Source: Agarophyton chilense (taxonomy: Eukaryota; Rhodophyta; Florideophyceae; Gracilariales; Gracilariaceae). Taken from it: a stretch of 64,000 bases of DNA. The DNA lies in contig JARGXX010000099.1 in assembly GCA_030374765.1 (NCBI GenBank), forward strand, positions 1,984,001 through 2,048,000, given 5' to 3'. Both the position numbers and the translations under genes were made by a program. Below the pieces are notes generated by a model, which saw only the letters and a program-made list of their open reading frames with translations, was not told the DNA's origin and made no database searches. Each line of letters opens with the position of its first letter. Within the stretch, counting starts at the first letter, position 1. Below are positions 25,495 through 38,726 of this stretch, one piece after another.

Positions 25495-26738
25495 TTATTT
25501 GTGTACAAGATGATCCAAGCACATCTTTGAGCAGTCGGTCTGGGCATCGTCCACGTCATTGACATCGGAACAATTGTCAGGAGCAGAGTTGGAATCAATG
25601 CTGGACTCCATTGAAACAACGAGAATACATTCCGAATCATTTTCCAAAGAATGGCCGTCAGGCTTTTGCTGTGTGTGTGGCACTTCAACGGAATGTTAAA
25701 AGATAACTATATCGGTGGATCTGTTCGCAGTTGCCCTGTGAGCACTAGTCGTAATACTTTGTTTCTCCTTGTTTTCTATCTTTCGAGGCACAAATTGCTG
25801 TTCGAGATCTATAAACTTTTTAACGAGTTCTGGGCTTGTGTGCGGCATAGTAAATAAGTTGATACAAAAGTTACGTTCCTGAACAGCCAGCGCTTCTTCA
25901 GATATTTTGTTTCCTTTCCTGAACTCCTGTACAGGACCTTCTAAAGCTTGTGCCACGCGGTCCCATGCCTCATTAGTTTTCGTGATTTGCACCGTTCGTT
26001 TCGTTCCAAGCGGAGGCCTGTGTTAACAACTCTTTCTCGAACCTGTTTTACTTCTAATTTCATCGGCTTTAAACGATGGAGCACAACTACGTTTATTTAT
26101 TCTCGAATCGAAACCAGAAATGTTTACACTAAGTTGCGGAGTAGAGTTCGGTTCCACTTTCTCCTTCATTTATTGACTCACTCGATTCCATCTTCTCTTT
26201 TTTAATTCGAATTTCTTCCACGAAGTGTACCAACATCATCTAGAAGTTCGTATATCGCAGCCACAAATAACAAAGTAGAATATGAAAGGGGTACCTGCAT
26301 GTGCTCCATCGGAACCAAAATATCTGCATATTTGTTTCGTTTCTTCTCATATATCAAGGCGTTGGTTGTATAGTGCAGTGGGGGCCTGTATCATGTCACG
26401 TTTCGTCGGGTAGCTTCTCAGTTAAAGAGCTAGCAGTTTTTGGTGGCAACCTTCGAAAACGAACCTCAGTTTTTTAATGAATGAAAATATCTGAGAGACC
26501 GAGGATACAGAACGTTCTTGGCTCTGGTATGTATTTTCGTTGCTTTTATTTAGTTTACAAAGGCGTTGGAAGGCTTGGGAAACACGACCATCGAAGGATT
26601 TAGTTTTTTTGGTGGTGGCCTTTTTCGTGTCTTTTGAGGCTTCCAATAAGCTTTGAATGCCAGTAGGATTTCTGTTTTTGTCCAGCGTTTTCCCTGTTTT
26701 ATATTCAATTGTTGCTGAGGTGAACGTAACTGGGTCAT
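25495..26738 (-). pseudogene. Myb/SANT-like partner gene of the Harbinger element, broken
   Basis: The minus-strand frames start with a basic, Trp-containing block, GKRWTKTEILLAFKAYW near 26.68 kb. It is typical of Myb/SANT/trihelix DNA-binding domains. A segment with FSFIKKLRFVFEGC follows near 26.46 kb, then a charged C-terminal part near 25.99-25.70 kb. The frames do not connect: there is a shift near 26.6 kb and stops between 26.42 and 26.0 kb. PIF/Harbinger elements commonly carry a Myb-like protein that helps bring the transposase to DNA. The tail-to-tail placement next to the transposase supports that reading. It could instead be an unrelated decayed host gene. Confidence 0.45.
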
Positions 26739-29529
26739 AGGAGGATTGTGATTAGATGTGCTGATGAATAAGCAGCACTTTGGATGTGAAGGTGTTTCGG
26801 TTTTTGCAGTGTTGGCGAGAAGTCAAAAAGTTGAGAGGGTCAATGAAATGCAAGCATTCAAAATGGACTTAGATTAGAATTTCTTTTGGACTGTATGAAT
26901 TCAATCCAAATCGGCCCTTTTTGGATTGGGATTTGGTGCTCAAGGTTTAAGTCTATTCCATTTCTAAACTTTGGATTAGATTTTCGGAACCGGTGGGGCA
27001 CAAACTCTGTCCAAATACATCTAAATTTTGGATTAGATCCGGATTTCTTTTATTGATGGGGTTGATCTCACGATATCGCTACCAATTAGAGGCTTTCTCC
27101 TAATTTCTTTTCACAGGTACTTTCGGAATGGGTTGAACCTGAAGTCCAATATACGAAATTGATCGAAACTCAATTTAGTTCTTTGGTTCCCCTTACAGAA
27201 GATTTTGGTAGAACCAAATGAGGCAAATTGTGGGAGGTGTGAAATATTCGCACAGATTAGCTCCAGGACTCAAACCGCAAATCACGACACGGTTTCTCCC
27301 TGTCGATCGCAAGAGAGATCCGAGACTGCAGCCCTTCCCTCTGCCTACCCCCACTCTCATCCTGATGGCGAACGTCCCTTGCCCTGGCCGCTTCTAAGGA
27401 TACCCTGAATCCACCATCGAGAACTTGGCTGCTACTCCTTCTTTTTAAATTGTAAACCCAATTAATTTCGCTTCCGACGATGCAACCAACGAAGAACAAA
27501 AATTGACGCCCTCACCACCCGCATTTACTACAAGCCCATCTGCGAATTCAATGCCTCTTTCCGCAGTTTCGCCCAAGCATCCAGGCCGAACGCATACTTA
27601 CACGGCCAACAGGGCTTCCCTTCTCCTGCGACGTGACCATCAGGGATTTGGTGGGCCATCGTTCAGCCTTCCACGGACGACTCCGACTGTAAGCAGAGCA
27701 AAAAAAGTGCAGGAAGGAGCAGCTGGAAAGGCATGTTCGGCGGTCTCTTCCAGAAGAAGCGGGTTTGATAGTGCGGAAGTGGTGTGATTACTTGACTTGA
27801 TAGAAAAAATACAGCTTCTTCTAGAGATGAGTGGGACATGCTAACTTATCATGTCCCATTCATCTCTACAAAGGGGTTTGTGTTCTCGGAAAGATAGTAT
27901 TAGCAGCTAGATTAGTATGCGGAAAGATATCCGTCAGAAATGCGAAAAATGACGGATCGCGGATGCAGAGGTAGGTTCTGTTTCTTTTTCAGAGTGCCCG
28001 CTAGTTTTGGTTTTCAATTCTTTATTAAAAACCTGCATATTATGAATGTGAAACGAATGAAGAAGCCCCTGCTAGTGTACCGTCTATATTTCGATGCCAA
28101 ACGCTAGATATGAATGACAAAAGACTGGCTCAAACACCCTCACACCAACCCATATGACAATGATACCTCCCAGAACCACCATCCACAATATCACCTGGTC
28201 TATTCCACCCTCCCATTGCACGGATCCTCCTCCTCTCCATTCCCCGAAATCCCCGATACAAACCCTCCTTCTTCCTTTTCCTCTTCCCCATCAACGCCCC
28301 TACTCCCAGCTCCAAAAACCATCCCACCTACCATTCGTCAGTGTCTCCGGAAGGCAAGGTTTTGGCGAGGTTCTGTCGGTTTTGCAGAGGAGCATGCAGT
28401 TAATTTTTTGAAAAATTCCCTGTATCTCCATTTACAAAGCGCGTAGTTTTTGGCGAGGGTCCGCTAGTTTATTTCTAAAACATTAACTACAACTTATTCC
28501 AGTCAGGTTAGTCTCTTCGCCGTAGCTTCTTGTAGCATATATTTCAACCGCGCTAGTTCTCTTTTGTAAGTCATTACTGGTACGTTTTTCAGCCGCGCTG
28601 GATTCGCGCTGCAGTTTAAAATGCCCATCTTTCCGCTCACGCTAGTTTCGTGATGATTACAAAACTGCACTACTCTCCATCTGGAGCAGTTTACAAATCA
28701 ATTTAATCTACTACACTACCCTTTCCTCGGCAGCGTGGGAAGCGCCCAAACCCATCACCTGCCGGCACGGTAGGGAGCGCCATGGGTCCACCGTGCCGTC
28801 CACCACCGTGTTTAGCTAATGCGTGTGCCATTCATCGGCCCTTTTAATAGAAAAGTAGAAAAGAAGGAACGATAACGTGATGATGTTGTTCCTTTCCGCA
28901 GATACCTTAAATTGCAACATATCTTGTGAAGTTGCATATCCAAATAAGGAACAGTAACACACATGTCAGTACTTCCCTAAGTTGAACCTAGAATACTTGA
29001 TTACATACGTACCAAGCTTCTGAACACAATCATACAACAAACACAACCCACACCTTCCACACAAATCCCAACCAAATTCATTGTCCCTGACAGAATTCAC
29101 AAATTCAAAGCATATTATGACACTTAAAAGTTAGAACTTTGTCCAATTCAGTCTCGCGTCTTCCACCAAATGCGTACCACGCTTCTGCACATAGCAACAC
29201 AACAACCAACACCCACACCGTCGTCGCCAACTCCAAAGTATCCCAAGCACCCTGACATACATCACGCACGAATACAACACAATGAAACGCAAATTTAAGG
29301 TCCGCTGTCGTGCCCATGCTCACCAGGTCTCTTTCCCTCGTTTGGCCGTCCATCGGGTCCGCGATTATAATCTCCCAAACCGCCGCGTACATTGTTACCG
29401 TTTCCATAAACATATCGGCGCAAGTGATCCCTCCGCCGAACTCCTTCATTATCTGTTCGCAGAGACTCCCTAGGCGATCGTCTTTTTCTGTCACGGCTAC
29501 TATTTTACCGATTCTTTACAATTTTTGGG
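26739..29529. other. long stretch without a supported gene
   Basis: The stretch holds a palindrome (listed separately), repeated GGATTAGATT-type words near 26.9-27.05 kb and C-rich low-complexity frames near 28.1-28.4 kb. A short inverted repeat has arms CGGCACGGT/ACCGTGCCG (28763-28771 and 28790-28798). A 129-codon minus-strand frame (29494-29105) has a plausible composition but no domain, so I do not call it a gene. Confidence 0.4.
27822..27868. repeat. near-perfect 47-bp palindrome
   Basis: Two 19-base arms (27822-27840 and 27850-27868) pair with one mismatch around a 9-base loop. The arms contain GTGGGACATG and CATGTCCCAT. No gene ends next to it, so it is unlikely to be a terminator. 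It may be what remains of a small inverted-repeat (MITE-like) element. Confidence 0.75.
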
Positions 29530-29845
29530 GGATGAATTCCTTTCTTCGAAAGATCATTTTGATGGGTTTGTCTGACGTGTGGGTTACGAATGCTGGTTAT
29601 GGAAAAAGATTGGCCACAAACATCGCACGGGTAGCGCCTCATGACGACGGCAGACTTGGAGAAAATTGGACTTGGGGGTGGTGGGGCGCGCGCATATGCA
29701 ATATGTCGATGAAAGGACGGAGTGCGGATGGCGTACTTTTTACCGTGGTCATTGGAGTCGGAGTCATCAGATCGAATGTGAATTTGTAACTTGTCTGAAG
29801 TGAAGGTGAGGCCACAAATGCGACATTGAGCTGTGAGAAGGCGGA
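29530..29845 (-). pseudogene. C2H2 zinc-finger gene remnant
   Basis: On the minus strand one frame holds a full C2H2 finger with the spacing C-x2-C-x12-H-x4-H, containing YPCDVCGQSF, near 29.65-29.58 kb. Upstream, in another frame, is a half-finger, CRICGLTFTSDKLQIHIR, near 29.83-29.78 kb, which lacks its second histidine. The frame change and the lost residue indicate a decayed gene. No start, stop or further domains could be fixed. Confidence 0.5.
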
Positions 29846-30057
29846 AGTTGTTTGGATGGCCTGGGATTTGGGGGTGTTGTTGGTGGTAGTGGTGGTTGTA
29901 GTGGCGATTGGTAGTGTTTTGTGTAGGTGTTGTTTAATACGAGTGGGTTGGTAGGTGCAATGGCTGCGGAGAGGGCGAAAAGAAAAATGTGAGGGCGGCG
30001 GTCTTCGGGCGATGTTCGTTCGTGCGGTAGTCCATCATCTACGAAAAGAAAAGAAAG

Positions 30058-30415
30058 AATTTGTGACTAGGCATTCAGAAGGAGCATCAGTAATGGTTTG
30101 GGGTGGAATTTATAAGAAAGGAGCAGCTGACATGTCTTTTCTTGAAACTACTATGAACTCTGGTAAGTATGTAGAGGTTCTATAACACTATCTTCTACCA
30201 TTTGCATACTGTATGCATGAAGAAGAATTATATTTTCACCGAGATAATACACCTGTGCGTAAGTCTAATTCTATGAGAAAGTGCTTTAATAGTCCAAATA
30301 TGTCGGTTATGGAATGGCCTGCGCCCTCTTTTGACCTCAACCCTATCGAAAACATTTGGGGAATGTTGGCCCAAATGGTTTATGGGCAAGTGTTGTGCAA
30401 AAGATGATTCTGTGT
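30058..30415 (+). pseudogene. Tc1/mariner transposase remnant, C-terminal half
   Basis: The plus-strand relic contains VMVWGGIYKKG, then HRDNTPVRKS (second catalytic aspartate block) and FDLNPIENIWG (third catalytic block), in Tc1/mariner order and spacing. The N-terminal DNA-binding region is missing, and a stop near 30184 separates the first block from the rest. No terminal inverted repeats were found, so this looks like an internal fragment of a dead element. Confidence 0.75.
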
Positions 30416-30775
30416 AAGCGGTGTAGAACGCGGCGGTGCTGCGGGACCGGCGTAAACGGCGTGAAAAGCGGCGGTGCGGAGCAAAACGGACGACAAGGGC
30501 GGTGCGGAGCAAGATGGATGAAAAGGGCGGTGATGATGATGGAGAATTTGTCGTAAAAGAGATTGAAAGTTGTTCAGGGGATTGATGTTGGCCAAGAGTA
30601 GTAGTACTTTTGTTTCGAGCTCTTTTATAGTGGCTGGGAGCTTGGTGTGGATCTCCACCACGCCAAGTAAGCAGCGTCATTTTAATTGAATTTCTACTAA
30701 ACTAGACTACTAATTCAAATTAAACAGTCTATTTTGTGTCTATCTAACGTTCACTAGTTAGAATTGTTGTGAAAC
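30411..30775. other. short gap, no gene seen
   Basis: This is low-complexity sequence rich in GCGG-type words followed by AT-rich sequence. It may contain the 3' end of the Copia fossil to its right, but no LTR was recognised. Confidence 0.35.
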
Positions 30776-33700
30776 CTACGCAGATATCTGAAACAGATTG
30801 CGTGTTGTAATTCTACATTCTTCTCTCGCGAGACGTTCTAAACATTCGTACTTTTCTTTTAAGCGAAACAATTTTTCAAGCATGTGACTTATTATCCATT
30901 GTTCAATTTCGTGATCACACTGAATTCTTTCGTAATTATTTCTGTATGCTTTGTTCACTGTTTGCGTTGTAAAAATGTCAGGAGGATTGTTTTCAGATTG
31001 CACCAATCCAATGTCAGATATTTCACTTCTTTCATAAGCTTCAAGCGCTGCCAAAATATCGATTAATAGTCGTTTTTCAGGTGTAGATGAAGCTTGTGTG
31101 ATGACATCGAAAAGTCTCTTGGAATGCGTGTACATTCTAATTGGAATTAATTGGTCGAGTAAAGTTTCCAAGTCAAATTTAAGCGTGTATGAAAAAAAAG
31201 AATCATCTGCAAAAGCACAAACTTCACATTCTAATACAGACCTCACAACTCGACGGCTCTTGTAAATATTGTAATGAATAATGTTACAACGATTGGAACG
31301 CTCAGCCAATAGAATGAAGAAACCAAGTTGGGAAGTACTGTCTTCATTATTCGCAAAAGAAAAATCACTGTATGCTCGTATATAGAGAGAGTTTGGATCT
31401 AGCATCACAAACTTCAAATTATTTGTTTGTTCTTGAATATAATTAATGACCTTATTCATTCTTCGTCCAATGGATTTCGTAAACATTTTCTGTGTGACTT
31501 GAGCAGTTTTGTTCAAGAAGAAAGAAATGTGTGGAATTGTGTTCACAATCCAAGCAAGTTGAGCTCTTTTGGATCTGAACTCTGCATAGTCATTGTTGTT
31601 TTCCATTGGCATCATTCTATTCTTGAAATATTTTTGATGAATTTCGTACTGTTCTCGGTTGGCCATAACTTGAGTTCCACCGAATTTGAAAGAACCAACA
31701 ACTGTGTCTCGTGATTCGAAACGTTCTAGAGTTTTGTTTATGAACTTCATAAATTCATATTCCCCAGTAATAACTGAGTCTTAAACATATGATCGAATGA
31801 TTCGAAAGAGATTACCTTCAGAATTCTTGAAAAAACAGGACATGTCACCTTTCATTGCGGTGATTTCCAGATCTTCTCGTAGATTTGACATAATGGTCAA
31901 ATTCTAATAATCACGGGCATCTGCTAAACCGTACAGTGGTTTGATAAGAAATAGGAGACAATCTTTGGATACATCCATGTCCTTGGGAGGTCGTATGTAT
32001 ATCTCTCGTGTAAGGTCTTGATTACTCTGAATGTAGGCTTGGGTAACATCGTGACTCCATACCTTGTAGTCGAACATTGCAGCGATTGTCATAATAAGTC
32101 GAATTGTACCATTGCAAACGGTAGAAACATTATGCACTAAGTAGTTCTTTTCCTTATCGGAAAATCCTTGGGCCACAAGTCTCGCCTTATGAATGTTTCC
32201 TTAAGGCCTGGATTCTTGATGACTAACACAAATCTATATCCTATAATATTAGCATCTTTTCGGATTTCACTACGTGTAACAACATTCCAAGTATCTCGTC
32301 GCTTTAAACCATCAATTTCTTTGTTTTTGGCTTCTGAGAACTTTGGGGAATTACAACGAGGATCACTTGGTTTCAAGGTTTCAGTAATATATATCGATTC
32401 TTCATCGTTGCCCGTCATTCCTTCACTTTTGTCTGAGAACTCTTTTAACACGTAGTTAAGGATATTTTAGAAACCATGAGGAATCGGTATTTCAGAATTG
32501 ACTTCAGAATTTTCGGAAACATAACGTTTGGCTTGCGTAGTACTATGTTCGACTTTCTCGCCATTTTTCTTTTACGAAAATTTGTTTGCCTGTAACTCTG
32601 ATTACTTCAAATGGTCCAATCCATCGAAGTAGCTCTTTTTATCTATTGGTCAAAACCTTTTGTCCTGCTTCAGAATCGTGGTGAACGGCTTCTGGAAGAA
32701 TTGATTCGAGGGCCCGTTTCAGTCTTATTTCATTGGCTATATTTTCCATTTCAGAACGAGCAGTCAAGAGAGCTTTCATACGATCCTCTTGATCAGGTAG
32801 CTTTGTATGAATGCCAGTTAATCTTGGCAAAGTGCCGAAGACTAGGTGCGATGGAACCAGACCTTCCGGCTTCATGGCGTCATTCATAGCTTTCACAGCT
32901 GTGGCCAGGATCAAGTTCTCGTTTGAAATGTTGGCATCGAACTTGAGTTTGTGATATATTCGTCTAAAACGATCATGATATCGTTCGCCAGCACCGATAA
33001 AGATATGACTTTCCTCTCCGGACAGAATAGAATCGATGCCAAATTCAATCATAATTTCCTTCCATCGAGAAGATGGAAAAGCTGAACCTTGGTCTCAATG
33101 GATAGAGTCGGTTTACCCAGTGCATACTGTTGCCCAACATTCTAAGAAAGTGTTCCAAATATCTTCAATAGATTGTCAATCTAAAAAGCGAGCGGCTCCG
33201 AAATGGGTATATATATATCAACCACGTGCAACACCGGTTTTCTGTATATGAAATATAGAGCCATAGCGAGATCTTCGTTAAAACAACTTCTTGAGGAAAG
33301 GACGCCGGAAATCGTTGTGGTCTTGGGGTAAAACGTTGACACGTTTCGAAAGCCTTTGATATGTCTTTTAGTGAATTTCATGTCTTGGCAATGGATATTT
33401 CAGGTTTTGCTCGTTTTAAGAGGTTCAACAACTTCTGTACCGAAGGATGATAAAAATGTAGATGCATTTTTCGGAGTTCTGCCTATATGAAATGGGTTTT
33501 GTTTTCGATCCAGTCGATAAAGAGACGACGGAGATTTCCAATGGCAGGCATGTTTCATCCATTCTTTCAGATCATAAGGTTCTCTATGTTGCCAATATAG
33601 ATTCTTGCCTTGTGAAGGAAACCATGTCCAAGCAGCATTGGAACATTACAGTTGATCATTTCGACGATGAGCTTGAGTACTGTACTACACAGAGCGTAGA

Positions 33701-34155
33701 TTCGTATGGATATCAGACCAATACTTCAAAAAGTCGAACAAACAAGTCAAACTCGAAACTTTAAAGTTTTTTTTTTGAATTGTAAGCCATATCGCTTTCA
33801 TGAAACCTTGACATGCACCTTGTCAATCACGGAAAGCTTTGGACTAATATCCATACATCCACCATTTGATTAGTTGGTGGTTTCAAAATCAGTATCAAAC
33901 TTTGTAATTTTAAATCATTTAAACTTGCCTTTGAATTGTTTTTGGATTTTATGCGCTTTGTGTGGGAGAACTTCTCTAATATATTCAAAAATCCACGCAT
34001 ATTACAGTTTGTCATTATAAATTTTAGTTTCGATATTGAAGTTGCGGCATTTAGGTTGGTAAAAATGTTTTTAACAGTGTTATCGGTTGAATCTTCTAAA
34101 ATTGCATCATTATTGTCTGCTGTTCTTTGTTCGATTTTGAAGAATGTGTCGACGT

Positions 34156-34252
34156 TGTGGACTGAATACCTTTTTTCTTTGGTCTTTAATTGTCGTCATC
34201 GTCGTCGTGTTCTTAAGTACAGTACTGCTTCTCACTGTAATGCTGTTTGACA
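34156..34252 (-). repeat. 3' LTR of the inner Copia element (97 bp)
   Basis: On the plus strand it begins TGTGGACTGAATACC and ends TTTGACA. It is flanked on the outer side by GACGT. It matches the repeat at 39321-39417. Confidence 0.85.
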
Positions 34253-37200
34253 TTCAAAAATGTGATGCAGCAAGAGATGGAGATGTTGTTTGACAGTCCC
34301 CGGTGCGTCGCATTTTTGTGTTGCGCGGGGTGTGACGTTGAGTAGCTTGCGGAGGTGCTGATATCGTTCTGTGTGTAGGTGTTTGGTGAATATGTCGGCA
34401 ATCATTTCCGTTCACGGTATGCGGTGTACCGAAATGGTGTTGTTCTTGACGTGATGCTGGAGATAGTGATGTCTTATGTAAATATATTTGTGTTGCTTTG
34501 TTGGGCCCTGGTTTCGTGCAATAAGAACCGCTGATCGGTTGTCTATGTAGTGAGGCGTGGCTTTGCTTCGAGGCGTGTTAGCGTTTTCGAGGAGTTTCGA
34601 TATCCCTGTTGTTGGTCGTGTGGCGTCCGTAGCCGCGATATATTCCGCCTCCGTCGTTGAGAGTGAAAAAATGTTTTGCTTGCGAGATGTCCAAGAAATG
34701 GGCGTGCTGTTGATGCAGTGTACGGTTTCTGTGATTGACTTGCGATTGGCTTTACTCGCGAAATCGGCGTCACTGTAGACTTTGAGCGGGTGTGGGCTGG
34801 GTGAGGATTTCTCTGGTGATGACTGGTAGAACAGGCCGTACTATTTGGTTCCTTTCAGATAGCGGAGGAGACTTTTCAATGCTTGTTGATGATGCTGTTG
34901 CGGTTTTTCCATGTGTTGAGCTAATCGGTTCGTCGTGTAAGCAATGTCCGGGCGTATGCTGTCTATCACATATCGTATTTCTCCCAATATTTGTCTGTAC
35001 TCTCCGGCGTCTTTCAAGGAAAGTAGTTTGGTGTTGGGTTGTTGGGCCATGAATTTGATGTTGTTGTACGGGGTTATGTTTGGGTTGCTATCTTGCATTC
35101 TTGTGTGTTGTAGAATTGCATCTATTGAATCTGGTTGTGATATATGGAGTCCCTTTGATGTGGGTTGAATGGTCCAGTTCAGGAAGCGTGTCGGTGGACC
35201 TAATCTTTTTACTGTGTACTTGCGGAGTAGTTGTCGATAGGGTTCGTTTATGCGTGATTGATGTGAGGCAGAGACTAGAAAGTCATCGATGGTAGTACTG
35301 ACTACTGTGTATCCTGTGTGTGTGGTCAGTTTGTACAGACATGGATCATTCTCTGAGCTGATGAAGCCAAGGGATGTTAGGAATTTTTGTAGTCCGTGGT
35401 TATAAAAGTATGCTTCTGGTGGAGATTCGTAGAGGTTTCCGACTAAGCGTCCGTATTTGCTTTTATGGCGAAAGGTTCCATCGAATTTCGGCATCTGTTT
35501 CACATATACAGGGCGGGTGTGTTGGAATTTCTCGTGCAACTATGCTGACTAAATGTCGAAATGTTCCATGGGAAGGTTCTGTGTTGCATGAAGGGCGAAA
35601 AGCGTCGGTTGCGTGGTCCAGTATGCTGTATACGTTGTGGTATGCTTGGGATCAGAATGGAGTCCAGGTATCATCTTGTCGCCTCTTAAATTGTATCGGG
35701 CTTCTCCTTGTACTATGTGGCCTTCTGCTGAACGTTTGTAGCGGTATAGAATCATGAGGGGTATAGAGGAGTCCTAGGGTGGCTTAAAATCTGTGGGGAG
35801 CCATGTGATGCTCTCGTGGGCGTCAATGTTTTGGAGTTCTTCGTCATGTGCCTTACTCCATTGCTGTGCGTCTGGGTTCTTTCTTGCTTGTGCTAGATTA
35901 GCCGGCGGTGGCGTAGTGAGCTGTCTTGTTGTCGGTATTTGCTGTGTGTAGTCTGCACGTGCCTGGAATGCGGTGGTTTTGGTGGTGGTGGTGGGATCTG
36001 CCTGTTTGTTGTATGGATGGAAGTTTGTGATCCGTATTGGTTGGTATGTTCCGGTTCTAAGGTTTAGGACTACAGTTTGTGTTGGGGATGTGCCGTACAT
36101 GTATCGCGCTGGGTCTGCGCGAGGTTGGAGTTTCTTCTTTTTGGTGGCATAGACAGGTATTGTGCCGAGTTGTCCGAATGTGAAGATGCGTTGGACGTTG
36201 GGTATGGCCTTGTACCATAACTGATATGGAGAGGTGTTTATGGAGAAGTAATGCATTAGGTTGTACTTGAATATAGTGTCCCTGGCGGCGTCTTCCCAGC
36301 AGATGTCATCCAATACTGCTGCGGATTCCATGATTGTTAGATTGAGTCTTTCGGCGATCCAATTCTCGAGCGGCTGATGTGGCGTTCTGAGGTGATGGAT
36401 TACTCCATGTCTGTTTTATATGTCCTGTATTATTTTGGATGCGTATTCATTTGCATTATCACTGCGTATATCGTGGAGTGGATGTCCCATTCGGTTTTTG
36501 ACGTGGTGTAGTGTGTTGTCGATGTATACCGGTATGTCTTTGCGATCTTTCATGAAGTGTGCAATTACGAATTTGTTTGTGGCACATACTGCGAGGAGCA
36601 TATGATTGTTGCCGTGTTTTGATGTGGGCTTAATCGGAGCGCATGTATCGGAGCTAACATACGGGCCTGTGGGGTATTAATGTGCTTTGCGTCGGTGTGG
36701 GGCAGGGTGTCGTTTGGCGTGTTCGAATGCACTGCAGGTCAGTTGAACATTTGTCGGTAGTGCTTTGGGCATGATGGGGAGGAGTCTTTGGTTGGCCGAT
36801 AGTGCCAGTTTGTGAGGGTGAGCGTGGTTGAGTCGAATGTGCCATTTATGTGTCTTGAGGTGTGTGTTCGAACGACTTTGCATGGACGTAGGGTTGTTGA
36901 AGTGTCTCAATATTTTGGTGGTGTTTGGTGGTTTGGATTGTGCTGTGATAAGGGGTGGAAATGTGGGTGGTTTGCGTGTTGTGGTTCTCGTCATTTTGGG
37001 TTATCGTTTTGTAGTTTTGGATGATGCTTCTTTTGTCTCTGTTCGACGTTTAAATGGTATGACCATTGCTGTGTGCGCAGCAGTGGGGTTTATAATGTTG
37101 GCCTCTAGACGATACTGGTTATGTTTCCACGATGCGGTGGCCATTATAGTAGGAGGAGAATTCTCGGTGTCTAAGAAGTAGCCTTGTTGGGCTGTGAATG

Positions 37201-38060
37201 CTATTAGCCCGTATCGTGTGGCCAGGTCTTTGACGGACAGCAGGTTGTGGTGAATGTGTCGGTGGGCTACCGCATGCGTGCGGAGTGTCTTATTCCTGCG
37301 CGTTCTCAGGTGCAGTGTTCCACTGTGCGTGCATTTGGTCTGTTGTTGAGTGGCGGACTGTGTCAGTTCTGGTATTGTGACAGAAGTCATGGTGGGATGA
37401 GGGTGGGAGATGTGTGTTGGATGTGCAACGCTGTCTAAGACAAACGTACCAGTGGTTTCGGTATCTGCTTCTGATGTCACATCGACAGGGTTCTGATGTT
37501 GATGTGGTTGTTGTATAGATGCATATATGGGGTGCGGCGGGGGCAGGTGTTGGAATGTGTAATGTGGTGGTACTAATGGTACTGGTCCTTCATACAAGTA
37601 GTTGGTTTGCGGCTTCATGGTTTTGTACTTCGGATGTCCTTGATCTCGGCACTGTGCATCCGTGTGGTTGCAGCGGATGCCGAGTGCTCAGTGATAAGTA
37701 CAAAGCTGGTTGAAGGGGATGCGGCGTATAGTGTACGAGGGTCTGTTGTAGGTGGGACGTTGTTGGAAAGACTGGGGCGGTGCTCCATAGTCCCCGGTGA
37801 TTCGTTGTGTGATTTTAGTTGGGGCGGGTCCGGGATGATACGGTTGGTAAAGGTTGTTTAGGAACTGGAAGAATCTCGTGAAGTCGCGAATTGTGGTAGG
37901 TTGGTTGGAGAGAATGTGTCCTATTATAGGGGTTAATGATGTGTTCTTCTTCAGTCCTGCGAAGATGAAGTCTATCACCGTGTCTTCTTCCAATATATTC
38001 AAGTATCTTGCCGCAAACATCTTCTTTCGGACTTTGTGTCGTACGATCACCTCTAGGGTA

Positions 38061-38726
38061 TGCTACTGTCTTGTCTCGGGAGCGTGGTGACGATCAACCG
38101 TAGGGAGCGCGGCGACGCTCAACCTTAGAAGGTAGACGTAATAAACCTCGATGGTAACAGGGCACCGTGAAAACCCGCAGGGGCAAACAGCGGGGCAACT
38201 AGCCTATACCGTGTAGATGAACGATGGTAGGCGTCAACGCGCGGGAAATCCTGTGTAATTGTTGAGAAACAATGAACTAAAAGGTATAATCCTGAACCAA
38301 GTGATGCCTGTCTTTATCAGATAAGAATGGGGGAAATGCAGTTCCCTATATGCATATATGCGGTGGACTGCACTCTCCAGATCACCCGGGAGGTGCCAGC
38401 AAGGCACCGTCTCTGATCTAGTGTCAGAGACCTGGCCAGCACTGGCTACAGTGCCTGGTGGCCACTCCACTACTGTACTAAAATAGATATAATTACAATT
38501 ACAAGTACTATCAATTACTCAACCAGAAGGTACATGTCAACACTACACGTGGCTAAAAACACCTAGATGGTAGCTCGCCCGGAGCTGCATGGCCGATGAT
38601 CCCTCGCATCCATGACCTACAAGGTCATTGTAGTATATTGACAACCTCAAAGGTCAGCCCTTCTGCCACTATACGACACTTTGATGTGTTCTGCTAGATA
38701 ATCATCTATTTTGGTCAGTTCCTGCA
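38061..38726. mobile_element. solo-LTR-like insertion inside the inner Copia gag
   Basis: This 666-bp non-coding stretch separates two parts of the Copia gag. It begins TGCTACTG and ends CCTGCA (TG...CA) and is flanked by the 4-bp direct repeat GGTA (38057-38060 and 38727-38730). This fits a solo LTR left by recombination of an LTR element of unknown family. The short duplication could be chance. Confidence 0.4.

Noticed and set aside
29105-29494. 129-codon minus-strand frame
   Set aside because: Composition is plausible, but there is no domain, no neighbour support, and the region is otherwise decayed.
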